From the NCBI GenBank assembly GCA_011634665.1, contig WAEK01000005.1, forward strand, positions 1,151,001 through 1,215,000: a stretch of 64,000 nt of DNA. Direction: 5' to 3'. Within the stretch, counting starts at the first letter, position 1; each line of letters starts with the position of its first letter. Source of the DNA: Mortierella sp. BCC40632. Lineage: Eukaryota; Mortierellomycota; Mortierellomycetes; Mortierellales; Mortierellaceae. A program made the position numbers and the translations under genes. This document shows positions 33,658 through 43,637 of this stretch, one piece after another. The notes beneath the pieces are model-generated. The model did no database searches. It saw only the letters and a list, made by a program, of their open reading frames with translations, and was not told where the DNA came from.

Positions 33658-34369
33658 TGGCCGCCCCCTCCTCCCCAAAGACAGCTACCCCCCGTCCCAA
33701 AGACACCTGCCCCCGTCCCAAAGACGCCTGCCCCCCGTCCCAAAGACACCTGCCCCCCCACCCCAACGACTCCCCCTCCCCTGTCCCAATGACGCCCCTC
33801 CCTTCCACCCTCAAGGGACGACCAAACCACCCTCCTCAGTGCCTGCGCTGGCACAGACCAGGCCACAGCAGCCGACCCCGCAACAACCGCACCAACGACT
33901 GGGGCAAGGCGACTCGGCACTGTCGGCAGAGGAGAGACAATGGAATTACTTGAGGGACACACGACATATGCGCAAACCGTTGTCTTTCGAAAGGTTGATG
34001 CTCGCCATCGAGGATGAGTTAACATTCTCAAGAGCCATGGCTATGAGGTTCGAAAAGACTTGCGACACTGACATGGACAAGGCTGGGGTGTTCTCTCGAG
34101 AAATGCAGCAAAGCAAAAAAAGGAGAGCAGAGTATAACGACCTTGCGCTGATGTATTTTCCGGAACAGGTGGATACAAAAAGAGTTCGCAAAGACCGCTC
34201 GACGACATGCAAGGATCAGCAACGCGAACTTTTGGACAAACACGTGGAGGCATACATGGCCAACACCTCCCTGTTCAGGGAACTCTTCGTGAGAGAAGCG
34301 GACCATACTTCTCACGCGCCCCCACCTAACCAACAACCAGAGAACCCTCCCCAGAGCCGTAGTAATTAG
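33658..34369 (+). CDS. Extra 3' ORF of the gypsy element (proline-rich repeats, charged C-terminal region)
   Basis: The ORF lies between chromodomain and 3' LTR, where classical gypsy elements have at most an env. A candidate ATG (MAAPSSPKTATPRPK) at 33658 begins Pro-rich repeats (PKDTCP/PPSQRHLP). After an indel the frame continues as QRLGQGDSALSAEERQWNYLRDTRHMRKPLSFERLML and a Lys/Glu/Arg-rich helical end closing at 34369. There is no signal peptide or membrane segment, so it is not an envelope protein. Its presence in a second copy (549-1429) shows that it is part of the family. The function is unknown; a captured host gene is one possibility. Confidence 0.6.
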
Positions 34370-34393
34370 ATAATTTTTTTTTAAATGGGAAGG

Positions 34394-34467
34394 TGCAGCA
34401 GTATATAAATACCTCTCACCACCCTCTAATAAACGGCAGTTCATTCTCAACCATCGTTCCTGTTATA
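34394..34467 (+). repeat. 3' LTR, 74 bp
   Basis: Identical to 28450-28523. It is preceded by the purine tract AAATGGGAAGG and followed by the GTCAC target duplication at 34468-34472. Confidence 0.93.
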
Positions 34468-35714
34468 GTCACCCTTGAGCAATTGCGGTCAGATATTCAA
34501 GTGGCTCTACCAGCTCTCCATGGCGAACGTCGAATCATTGCGATCGAGCATACGAAGTGTCCGTCGTTTCCCAATGCAGGAATAGTTTATCCATCTGATG
34601 ACATAGAGTTGCAAGATATTCTCAAGACGTATGTTCGAGCCAAGTTGGATACTCTCGTCGTGCACGTTGTGTTTGTCCAAAAGCCATTCTCGTCATTTAC
34701 TCTATCCGATATCAAGGCAAGGCTCAACACTGAGGATTTCCCCCCAATGGAGATGGGACGGGTTGTTTGCAACGATGGGAAATATCTGGAGGCGCTGGAG
34801 AAGCTTTACGTCGCAGTTGGATTGACCAGAGACTCCTTTACCATTTTGAATGAGGCCTGCACGACAAGATTATCGGGTCCTTTCTTTATGGCCGCCGTCA
34901 CCCTTTATCCAGATCTCCAACTTGTTGCCGAGAAGTTTGTGTCAGGGACATGGGGCACTGGTCGACTGGACTACTTGATCGAGTCCAAGGATGCACTGGA
35001 TTTGAGCATGGTCGGAGTTGCGGAAGCCAAGAAACCATCGACCTTTGCCGTGGGCTTCCCACAGAATGTATCCCAACTGGAGGCAACATTGATGGTTCGT
35101 GCCGAACACGATTGTCGTATCAATGGCCAATCGACAGATCTCTTCGCGTATGGAATTGTTACTGATAGCAACCGCTGGGAGTTTGTCGAGTGTCAGATGG
35201 AGGGGGCAAATGCCAGATGCAATAACCATCGGTTAATTGTAAGGAAGTCCGTTGTTCCTATCACTATTGACTACACTGACGATGAGAAATGGAAGGAACA
35301 GACACGAGAGGTGTTCGAGTATGTTGTCTGGTTGTTTGCCAAGATGTCGCGATCGGTTATTACCTCCAAGCGAGTGAAAGAGACTCGAGAGCCTTAGTTA
35401 CCTATAGTTGATTATGGACAATATCCTAAAAATAACAAATATCCCAAGGAAGTGGTGCAGTAGCAGTGAACAAAGCGCCGACGGTGCGATCTTGGATGGT
35501 AATCAAGTAGAAGAGGGAGAGGATTCGAGTCACTCCTCACCTCGGTTGCGCCTGAGTCTTTCCGTGAGATGACTAATCTATCCTTCGCGATTAATAGAAT
35601 CCGAGGCATTTGCGATGAGGATAGAAGATCCCCATCCAACTCCCTCACCTTGGGCAACTCTTTTCAAAAGTAACTCTTAATTCTTGATGGATGGTACACA
35701 CAAAGAGAAAGCTC

Positions 35715-35815
35715 TCAGGAGCACATGTGAGATGATGTCGGGGGCACACAAGAGGGTGTCGGGGGCACACAAGAGAGTGTCGGGGGCACACAAGAGATAA
35801 TCGGGGCACACAACC
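35715..35815 (+). repeat. Minisatellite GTCGGGGGCACACAAGAGA (forward, about 4 units)
   Basis: About four units of 20-24 bp in the same orientation as 13757 and 16878, ending about 110 bp from the 3' end of the next minus-strand gene. The 35.40-35.71 kb gap has no supported gene. Confidence 0.85.
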
Positions 35816-35923
35816 TCACGTAGAAGAGTCTACTGGGTCGATTGGAGCTGTCGGTATTAAGAAACCATGGAGTATTAATTACCCGATACTTTTATACTTG
35901 GCTACAGTGTCATCGAGTAGAAA

Positions 35924-37594
35924 CTACTGTGTAGGCGGTGTGAATTCTTTCTCGATAAATGCCACAACGGATTCATTAGCTTTAGTGATGTTGGTTGACA
36001 GAAGTGGAGCCAAAGCTTCCAAATGCTTGTTGAGATCACGGTTGTCGAGAATTTTGACAGAGGTTTGGGCGTCAGAGAAAAGGGAAAGGATATCATCTAG
36101 TCCTTTTGCTGCACTGCTTTGATCGGAACACTGGCCACGCAACTGGACTACCGTCTGTTTGTCCAACACGGAATCTGTCCCGTCTCGAATGACCTTACTG
36201 GCAATAGCATGAAAGAGTCCTGATATTGTCGCTCCCTTGCCACTGTGAGCCTGATCAAATGCTATTAAATTGAAGATCGAATATGGCTGACAAGGGTGGT
36301 TACTGGCAAAATGACTACTGGCACGGCAAAGATAATAGGTCGATGGGTCATGAAATTTCGTTCTAGTTTGCCGCAGCTGCCACAATAAGTTGCCACTGGA
36401 TACCGACCACGCCTCCTTTTGCGCAGCAAGCTGAAGACCATCTTCAAGAGATTCTCTATCTAAGAATATCCTTGTTGCTAATAAATGGTTTGTGCTTGAT
36501 AGCAGAAATGATGGTGTGATGCCGCCAACGGACGCTTTCATCTTGGTATCCAGACGGAGCGAGGAGGTAACGAGAGCGTCAAAGGATGAAGTACCAATGA
36601 GTAGGCGCTCTCCTTCTGGTGCTGCAAAAGTTAAGGGCCATACTCTCTTGTAAGGTGTTGTAATCGACGGAGGTAGTGAATTTGCAACAGGTTGATCCTT
36701 TCGAACAACAAAGGATTCCCGATGGGCATCCACGATTCTCGTGCGGCCATATACTTCAACGGTGTTTACAATAATAGCTTGACCATTCCGATTATTGAGA
36801 AGGATGCAGCCAGCGAGAATTCTTGAACAGGCAAATCGAAGATTTGTTGAGAATTCCCAGTCTCGATTTAATAGTTCACAGACGCTGTCATCGAGCTCAA
36901 CATATTTGCGACTCTGCAACAATGCTGAATAGGGCGAAGAAGAAAATATATATTCCAGTCCAGGTGCCAGAGCCGGACAGCATCTGAGACAGGAACTACT
37001 CCCAGCACGTCTGCTTTTCTTGGAGCCAGGTAAGTTCGGATACACGTTAATCTGGCCAACAGACAACTTGGCAATGACAGAGCTGTGAGCAAGAGCATTT
37101 TGTTCTGCTCCATCAGCGTCCTTCATCGCGAAAGGCCTCAGATCAAGCGCGCCGATAATACTCAATGTTCGCTGTTTCTCGACTGCAGAAGCGTGTGTTT
37201 GATTGCAACTGAAAAGTATCGCATCATCGTACTGTCGTGTTGTCCGCATTGGGTTCGCCACAGTTGGGATTGGAATGGGCTGAGGACTTGGCATCGCTAT
37301 TACTGGCGGCAGATGAGCTGGCTGATCATCATCTTGGTTTTCGGCAGCACAGATCAGGCTTTTAAGGTGCTTTCGGCATCCTCCTTTGGATTTGAAAGTT
37401 GCTTTACAGAAAGGACAGGCAAAAGCTCCTTTATTCTGCCTAATCGTGATCTGCTCCGATGAGCCAGTCTTTGTTGGGACAGTGACGCTGAAAGACTGAG
37501 CATGATACTGGAGGACATGTGCTCGGCGCTGCACCAAGGACTTAAAGGATCGTGTAGGAGAACACTCGGAGCAGCTCCAGGTGTGATCAGTCAT
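35924..37594 (-). CDS. C2H2 zinc-finger protein of unknown function (556 aa)
   Basis: I chose the ATG at 37594 (MTDHTWSCSECSPTRSF) because the open frame upstream of it is only minisatellite (SCITSLP repeats). Finger 1 is WSCSECSPTRSFKSLVQRRAHVLQYH (residues 6-31). Finger 2 is FACPFCKATFKSKGGCRKHLKSLIC (about 63-87), with Cys as the last ligand. The remaining about 450 residues form a long globular region with no family that I recognise (CLRCCPALAPGLEYIF, EVYGRTRIVDAHRESFV, WQLRQTRTKFHDPSTYYLCRASSHF). No intron is needed. Proteins of this build in such repeat-rich loci are often transposon-linked, but that is inference. Confidence 0.65.
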   Translation of the reverse strand: MTDHTWSCSECSPTRSFKSLVQRRAHVLQYHAQSFSVTVPTKTGSSEQITIRQNKGAFACPFCKATFKSKGGCRKHLKSLICAAENQDDDQPAHLPPVIAMPSPQPIPIPTVANPMRTTRQYDDAILFSCNQTHASAVEKQRTLSIIGALDLRPFAMKDADGAEQNALAHSSVIAKLSVGQINVYPNLPGSKKSRRAGSSSCLRCCPALAPGLEYIFSSSPYSALLQSRKYVELDDSVCELLNRDWEFSTNLRFACSRILAGCILLNNRNGQAIIVNTVEVYGRTRIVDAHRESFVVRKDQPVANSLPPSITTPYKRVWPLTFAAPEGERLLIGTSSFDALVTSSLRLDTKMKASVGGITPSFLLSSTNHLLATRIFLDRESLEDGLQLAAQKEAWSVSSGNLLWQLRQTRTKFHDPSTYYLCRASSHFASNHPCQPYSIFNLIAFDQAHSGKGATISGLFHAIASKVIRDGTDSVLDKQTVVQLRGQCSDQSSAAKGLDDILSLFSDAQTSVKILDNRDLNKHLEALAPLLSTNITKANESVVAFIEKEFTPPTQ

Positions 37595-37607
37595 CAAGAG
37601 AGAGTGG

Positions 37608-37805
37608 GTGATGCAACTGGGGAGAGAGGTAATGCAACTGGGGAGAGAGGTAATGCAACTGGGGAGAGAGGTGATGCAACTGGGGGAGAGAGGTGATGCA
37701 ACTGGGGAGAGAGGTGATGCAACTGGGGGGAGAGAGGTGATGCAACTGGGGAGAGAGGTGATGCAACTGGGGAGAGAGGTAATGCAACTGGGGACAGAGA
37801 TGATG
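37608..37805. repeat. 21-bp minisatellite (GGTGATGCAACTGGGGAGAGA), about 9 units
   Basis: The units vary by G-run length (21-23 bp). The array ends 13 bp upstream of the start codon of the minus-strand zinc-finger gene, so it lies in its promoter or 5' leader and may be transcribed. A short GAGGT repeat occurs at about 37,944-37,966. Confidence 0.9.
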
Positions 37806-37985
37806 AGAGAGGAGCCCGGAGGAGAGACCAAGAACGAACACCCTCCCACAGAATCTTTTTCCCTCCCAATTCGTGTGGCTGAGAAGGTCGCCTTGTTCTT
37901 CAGCCGTCCAAGTCTCCTCCAAACATGCCAATTCTACGCACGTGAGGTGAGGTGAGGTGAGGTGAGGCGCCCGCCAATTCCTGCA

Positions 37986-38050
37986 AAGAGCCGACATCGA
38001 AGGATCAAAAAGCAACGTCGCTATGAACGCTTGGCTGCCACAAGCCAGTT
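37986..38050 (-). pseudogene. 28S rRNA domain V fragment (copy B, 65 bp)
   Basis: The minus strand reads AACTGGCTTGTGGCAGCC ... GATGTCGGCTCTT, matching 28S domain V near the peptidyl-transferase centre. Both ends coincide with those of copy D (44426-44492). The 38.05-38.63 kb stretch after it is AT-rich and shows no supported gene. Confidence 0.88.
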
Positions 38051-38629
38051 GCTCCTGGAAGAGCGAAAACCGATTTTGATCAAGAGGGAAGGATTGGTCA
38101 TCTTTTATTACTTATATCTTTGAAGTTATCTTTGTGAAACCCATATCACAAGTGAAAAGGCATAGCAAAGGCAAAGCACAATGCAAAGGCGAAGTACAAA
38201 GCCATTGCCTCAACAGAGAGATGGCAAAGCAAGTTTTTTCTGTTTAACAGGTCCCTTCTCTCTTTGTTGTCATGCACGCTTAGACATCAAAATTAGCCTA
38301 TGGAAGTCACCCATCAGCACTTTTTAAAAAGCGCCAGCGTGTTGCTATTGGTCAACTTTAGGAAAATGATCGGTCGACTCTTAGCACGATCCATCAGCTA
38401 TCAGAAATAGAATGTTAAGACCAAGCACCGCCACACCAAATAGTATATCTAATCTGTTTTCCCCCAGTCTAGTATACTCATCGTCTTGATTTTTCGTAGC
38501 TGTCTATCACACTTTCTTTCCATCACCCCTCAGCTGCTTACGGCAATGCAGATAAACATCACTCCAAAAGGACAACCTATTGAACCACAAACCTAAGTTT
38601 TCTTTTTCAAATCCTTCACCAAAACATCA

Positions 38630-39422
38630 ATGGTGGAATTGGAAACAAACTCATCGCCTATGGATGAGTCCCGATTTGTGTATCTCAGCGATTTGCAGGA
38701 CGCTCTCCGTCTGTCTAAATCTAAAGTCCCCAGATTTCGTGATGGTGTTCATTATCGGGACGCCTTTATGAAAGATGAGAATGGCGTCGAGTAAGTTAAA
38801 ATTCAAGCCAAAAGGTTAAAGACAGAAGTGCTGGGATTAATGTGATGTAATGAAATTTTACTCTCTTAGATTTGAACCAAAAAGAATCCTTTGCTGTCCT
38901 GGAAAGTCTATTACCGCTATTGATCCTGACATCGAAGCAGACCGCGAAATGTCAAGAAAACTCTCTGAATCTGTCTGTATCCCTGGGGCCCTCTTAGAGC
39001 CTCGTCACTCATTTACCAGACCGTTCCGAAAGGACAGAGACGTGATCAGAATCACAAACGATACCGACACTGAGGTGTACATCACCTGCACACACAATCT
39101 TGTGACAGCTCTTAAAAACACTGAAGTCGGACTCAATGCCGGACTAGATGGAGTGGGTATGGAGTTCGGCGTCGCTAAACAGCTTGTTCATTCACAGGAC
39201 ATCATGTCTCGATTCAAACTCAAGCCAAAGGAGTCGCAGGACGTATTGTCAGACTCCAAATTTGTAAGGGTCTCAGCATATGCTCTTCGTGGAGGTAATA
39301 TGAGCCATCTTTATCAAGATTTTTTGGTGAAGAAAGGGTATAACCATACTGTAGAGCAGAAAGACGTCGATAATGCTATTAGTGCAGAAGAAATTGAAAA
39401 GCTTCGTCTGCCTGCAACTTAG
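38630..39422 (+). CDS. Protein of unknown function, two exons (237 aa)
   Basis: Exon 38630-38790 joins 38870-39422 through a 79-bp intron (GTAAGT...TTAG), giving a frame that closes at 39422. The first exon is acidic (MVELETNSSPMDESRFVYLSDLQDAL). The second looks rich in beta strands (DVIRITNDTDTEVYITCTHNL, EVGLNAGLDGVGMEFGVAK, SRFKLKPKESQDVL, FVRVSAYALRGG). I do not recognise the family. No signal peptide or membrane span is evident. The reading frame is clean, which argues for a functional gene among the decayed elements. Confidence 0.65.
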
Positions 39423-39667
39423 ACAATGGCGTTGGGCATAAACAATTAGTAGTTCTCTTATAAATAAGAGTGAATAAATCTGAAAATAATGAAAGAAACA
39501 AAAAGCATTACCTCTGACAGTTACAAAGTGAGGGAAGCTTGAAGCTCATCTCCCTCACTCTCCTCTCGCGTAGATTAAAAAGCGTTGTCTTACTTACCGC
39601 TACTTGTTCAAAGGCAAGGGAATCCAGAGATATTATACGACTCTAGTACGACTCCTTACACAATCAA

Positions 39668-39773
39668 TCGCTTTCCTCAGGTCTAAAATTTCCGCTTCGC
39701 TCTCGCATTCGCTCTCGACCTTTAAGGGGTGCTTTCATCCTGCGTGTAACCATGCGAGAGCGAATCGAATCGA
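39668..39773 (+). repeat. Left terminal inverted repeat of Harbinger element
   Basis: 106 bp, nearly identical to the reverse complement of 43065-43170, rich in CGCTCTCGCATTCGCTCTCG. Confidence 0.9.
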
Positions 39774-39890
39774 AAGCGAGCTTTTGTCGCTCTCGCCCTT
39801 TGCTCCTCAGAAAGTGGCTTTGAAAAAGTAATAAGGCGAGAAGCCAGTCGGTCTGTCACAGGCACTTTTTCCCACCCAACTCCTTCAGCA

Positions 39891-41526
39891 ATGGCCGACA
39901 ACAGACATCATTCCGCTCAAAATCAGCAAAGCACTATTGATATCGTTGAAGGTTCCAAATATCAGCAAAGTGCCTCCTCAACTCAGTCTGCTGCTAGCAA
40001 CAGTTCTATCTTCACCTCTACTCCTCGACCAAGCAATTCCTTTCAAACAATTGTGCAGCCAACTCGACAATACGTTCATCTCGAGGCAGCCAGGAGTTTT
40101 AACCCTCACTATCCAACACAACCATCGCCTGGAGAGCACTCTACTCAGCATCAGAGCAACACTCTTCTACAGTTTCAACAGCCAAACTCGCAGCATCAAC
40201 AGAATTTTTATTATCAACGACAGTCTCAGCAAGTGCCTCTCTCGCCGGTCAGTCGTGGACCGCCAGCACCACAGGTACGGTCAATTTTTATGGCTATTGT
40301 CATAATCGACATGATAGAGACTAATCCCGGCACTAATTGTTGCTATGGTAGTTCATCCCGACCTCGGCCCTGCTTTACCGTCCCCAGCTTTCCACTTTTA
40401 TTGCCACACCACCATCACCTTCTTCAACAATATTGAATTCTCCTACTCCGACACACTCTGTTCGCTCGATGACTTCTCCTCCTCCTCGACCTCTTTCTCA
40501 GGAACCAAGCTCTGACTCTTCCGAGGACGAAATTTTACAGCACTCACGGAAACGGAAAGCTGGCGTTTCTGAAGCTCCAAACCGACGTAAGCGACAGTCG
40601 CCATCGCCATCCCCTCATCCTCCACAAAGGCCTCACAATCTCAGCACAATGAAACTTCAGGAAGAGCGCCAGCCATCAACTTTACTCAAGAACACGAGAT
40701 CTTTATCGCCGAACATCTGATCCTTCCGTCGAACTGGCCTGTTTTGACGGCAAGGGGGAAAACCAAAAAACATCTACGCAGCAAGATCGACGTCTGCACC
40801 GATGTCGCTCAAGAGTTCAATAGGCGGTTTACGACCGATGGAAGTTCTGTTGCAGTGGACAAAAAACACAAATGAAGAACAAGATAGAGAAGATGATCAG
40901 GACTTTCAACCAAGAACAAAGCTACTACACGTCAACTGGCAATGGTGACATTGTGGGAGGTCAAACACTTGACGATCGTATGCGGAGGAGATGTCACTTC
41001 TTCTTCATTTTAAACAATGTTGGAAAGCAAACCACCACCAGTATTACTCCTCATCATTCCAGGGAGATTTTAGGACGACAGGCTGCTGGCAAACTCAAAA
41101 CTGTTACCACCACAAAAGATGATAGCGATAATGAATGGAGTGATGTCAACAGTGAAAATGGCGGTAGTAAAAAAATGACAACCCTAGAGGCGACTCTCAA
41201 GCGGCTCGTCTCTCACCAGCATCATCTACCCAGACAAGGAGGTCAAAAGGACAGAGGAAGCTCCATTCCAGAGTTGAACTCAGCTGTCGAGCTGCTTCGT
41301 GAGCAATCACAGGAAAGGTCAGTTAGAGAAAGGGAGGCCTCGATCAGGGGAGAAGGAGAGATCGGTCAGAGATGAAGCGAGACTACGTTTGGAGGAAGAG
41401 AAACACCATTTTTTTGTGAGAGTGCAGGAGTTGGAAATAGAAAAGAAAGAACAAGAAAATAGGAAACGAGAATTGGAATTGGAGCTTCTCAAGGAAGAAG
41501 TACGAGCGAAGAAAACTCGAAAATGA
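39891..41526 (+). pseudogene. Myb/SANT-like DNA-binding protein of the Harbinger element
   Basis: Exon 39891-40274 (Gln/Ser-rich) joins 40352-40720 (KRKAGVSEAPNRRKRQ basic cluster). A Myb/SANT-like domain follows in a shifted frame: FIAEHLILPSNWPVLTARGKTKKHLRSKI and, after another shift near 40,873, NKIEKMIRTFNQEQSYYTSTGNGD. The C-terminal region is a charged coiled coil (REREASIRGEGE..., KKEQENRKRELELELLKEE). In the family this protein helps the transposase enter the nucleus and bind the ends. At least three indels break it. Confidence 0.7.
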
Positions 41527-41673
41527 CGAACGAGCGAGGAATCAACGGAGGACATCGCCTCCATCGGTAGTAGCGGAAACAAAGCTCCCTTCTATCTATT
41601 ACACTGTCAACAATGTTCCCAAATTACCAAGGTCAAGATCCTGCAGCACTTCTCCGCCAAGGTCATCTTAATG

Positions 41674-43028
41674 TTATTCATTAAATATGATTGCCTTTCT
41701 CTGTGCTCGTTTGAGGTCGCCCTGTACTTTCATTGCCGCGTCATATCGCTCGACCTCGCGAGGATCATCAAAGTTGATTGGAAACCTGTGAGTTTCTCTC
41801 AGCTTGGACATCAGGCGTTTGCGTTGTCTGTCGTCCTTCACAGTCCATAAGCTCTTTGCCATTAAAGCGGATGAGAATGTTGTGTAAAACCACACATGCA
41901 AAAACATGATTGGTCATCCTCTCAATATCGTCCTCTGATCGAGCGCGCATCTGCAGCTTGGTCAAAGATGGGAACTTTCCTTTGAGCATTCCAAAGGCAT
42001 GCTCAATCTTTACCCTACTAGAACTGAGCCGTTGGTTGAACTCTTGGGCATTCGGAATCCGGGTCTGCATTCTGGAGTACCCTGTCATTAGAGTCGGAGA
42101 CGATTTGTATGCTGAGTCCCCTAGCAAATGCTCCTCGCCAGAAAAGTACTGGTGTTTCTCGCGATACTGGGGCGTTGTCTTGAATGCTGAGGAGTCGTGC
42201 CAACTTCCATAGTAGCCTGTTGAAAAGGCAGTGAACACACCTCTATGATCGCAAATCCCTGTTGCGCCCATCGCAAAGTAACCCTTTCTTGTTGCCCACT
42301 CATGTCGATTCCAAGACGGCGCGTACGCAAAAGGTATCAACGTCCCATCAACTGCGCCTATTGCATCTGGGGAAACCTCTTTCTGCAAAATAGGCTTTGA
42401 TCGTTCGTTTCCTTCCGGCATCCGGCCATTGGATAGCCATTTCAGCAAGGTCAAGCAATGCTGAGACAACCCGGGTGTAATAATCAAAGGCTGTACCCAC
42501 AGAGACCCCCATTGCCGGTCCAATTGATTCAAAAGCCGTAAGAGATCCTACATGAGAAAGTCTTTGGATGGCAATTTTGAATTGAACCTCCACAGAGGCT
42601 TGGGGCTTCTTTCCAGTCGATCGAAAAATAGGGTTGTCTTTGATAAGCCCGACAATAAACTGAAGTTGCTCCCGAGTCATACGAAACGCTTGCTTGAAAA
42701 TCTCTGGGCTTGCCGTTGACAGAACTTGCTCCCTGTATACATCGGATTTTAAATACATCGATACAGTTCTCGGGACCAAATATCGAGATAGTCGAAGATG
42801 GCGTAATAACATCAGTAGATGCAAGGAGTGTATGGTGGCGGCCTCCTGATCCCACACAGAATCGCTGTGAGTCGCCTCAGTAAGCGTCCAGGTAAGGAGA
42901 AGCAAGGTTGTTGCGATTGCTGGTGCTCGAGGGTCGTGGGAACAGCGAGGATAGCGAAGAGAACGCATAATATGTGAACCCGTGCCTGGTTGAAGTGTGA
43001 GATAGGTGAACAAAAAATAATAGAGCAT
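41674..43028 (-). pseudogene. HARBI1-like DDE transposase, frameshifted
   Basis: The N-terminal part (42348-43028) has REQLQFIVGLIKDNPIF and a helix-turn-helix-like PAMGVSVGTAFDYY. The catalytic part (41768-42532) shows AIGAVDGTLIPF (first Asp), YYGSWHDSSAF (second Asp) and SSRVKIEHAFGMLKGKFP (Glu), the DDE_Tnp_4 signature. Indels near 42,390 and 41,850 divide the frame; the last about 45 residues lie in a third frame. The catalytic residues are all present. Confidence 0.85.
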
Positions 43029-43064
43029 GAGAGAGGGCGAGAAGAGAGAAGAACCGAGCAGATC

Positions 43065-43170
43065 TCGATTCGATTCGCTCTCGCATGGTTACACGCAGGA
43101 TGAAAACACCCCTTAAAGGTCGAGAGCGAATGCGAGAGCGAAGCGGAAATTTTAGACCTGAGGAAAGCGA
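43065..43170 (-). repeat. Right terminal inverted repeat of Harbinger element
   Basis: 106-bp reverse-complement partner of 39668-39773. Confidence 0.9.
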
Positions 43171-43233
43171 ATGCCTTTGGAACCCGTCTCCTCTCATCTT
43201 TTTGACTGCCAGACCACTTATCCTTTGGGATAT

Positions 43234-43304
43234 CCGACATCGAAGGATCAAAAAGCAGCCTCGCTTTGAACGCTTGGCTGCCACAGACCGGTCATCCCTG
43301 TGGT
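43234..43304 (-). pseudogene. 28S rRNA domain V fragment (copy C, diverged, spans the breakpoint)
   Basis: It matches the same 28S stretch as the other copies but with several substitutions. It continues past the common breakpoint into sequence corresponding to CCACAGGGAT of the intact rRNA. It is therefore an older or independent fragment. Confidence 0.75.
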
Positions 43305-43565
43305 CACATCTGTTGTTGCCAACCCTCCTGACCAAATTGCGAGATTTTGGTGTAACATCTTGTCCTTGCCCTCGACATCGCCCTCCCCATTGTCTTACTC
43401 AGATCACACAAGGCAAAAATGAACGGTGCACAAATTTATGAGTGTACCGCCCTCACCTCCGCCCTCACCTCCGCCCATGCCTCTCACACCCTCGGGTGTC
43501 GTCACCCCCGCTCTCAGCAAGCTCAGATGAGAAATTTGGATCTACTTGCTCTCTGCAGAAAAAAC

Positions 43566-43637
43566 TGCATGCAGTATAAATACCTCTCCCTCGCCCTCTA
43601 ATAAACGACTGTTCTTTCTACGACTCTTGCTGCTACA
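43566..43637 (+). repeat. Solo LTR, 72 bp (third short-LTR family)
   Basis: It starts TGCATGCAGT, has TATAAATA at positions 11-18 and AATAAA at 35-40, and ends GCTGCTACA (TG...CA). It has the same plan as the 70- and 74-bp LTRs but diverges after position 44. No internal element region adjoins it, and no target duplication is evident. It could act as a promoter for the downstream gene. Confidence 0.7.

Larger units (their letters stand above)
28450..34467 (+). mobile_element. Ty3/gypsy chromovirus with 74-bp LTRs, inserted in CRN-B (6,018 bp)
   Basis: Identical 74-bp LTRs (28450-28523 and 34394-34467), flanking GTCAC duplications, gag, protease, RT, RNase H, integrase with chromodomain, and an additional ORF before the 3' LTR are present. 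The integrase to chromodomain frame is intact. Gag, protease and RT carry indels. Identical LTRs and an intact target duplication indicate a recent insertion, although the frameshifts mean that the copy was mobilised in trans, or decayed, or contains sequencing errors at homopolymers. Confidence 0.95.
27939..35397 (+). pseudogene. Crinkler (CRN)-type effector B with PD-(D/E)XK domain, split by a gypsy element
   Basis: Header exon 27939-28266 (LTLFCVVNGTSS near the start; DDLKDLIKAKKMVDF; HILVHRPPPG) joins 28356-28449. The coding sequence then stops at a 6-kb retrotransposon and resumes at 34473, in register, to 35397. Without the insert and one 5-bp target copy the frame is open, and the length (448 codons) matches CRN-A (454). 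The resumed part has the nuclease core TGRLDYLIESKD...MVGVAEAKK (Asp and E-x-K intact) and a following Gln motif (QLEATLMVR). It lies downstream of an inverted minisatellite array. The gene is disrupted as it stands; the insertion looks young because the flanking frame has no other lesion. Confidence 0.85.
39668..43170. mobile_element. PIF/Harbinger DNA transposon with two divergent-type genes
   Basis: Inverted terminal repeats of 106 bp (39668-39773 and 43065-43170) share TCGCTTTCCTCAGGTCTAAA and the run CGAGAGCGAATGCGAGAGCG. Inside are a plus-strand Myb/SANT-like gene and a minus-strand DDE transposase, the standard two-gene plan. The expected 3-bp TWA target duplication is not visible at the edges (CAA left, ATG right). 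Frameshifts in both genes suggest an inactive copy. Confidence 0.88.

Noticed and set aside
32540..34369. A single 609-residue integrase polyprotein continuing through poly-Lys into the Pro-rich region
   Set aside because: The link is a 32-bp A tract whose length differs from the other copy; the Pro-rich ORF has its own ATG and TATA box, so a fusion is probably accidental.
33658..34369. Envelope gene of an errantivirus-like element
   Set aside because: No signal peptide, transmembrane segment or cleavage site; composition is Pro-rich and charged.
37595..37849. N-terminal extension of the C2H2 gene through SCITSLP repeats
   Set aside because: Entirely encoded by a 21-bp minisatellite; a good ATG lies at 37594 next to the first finger.
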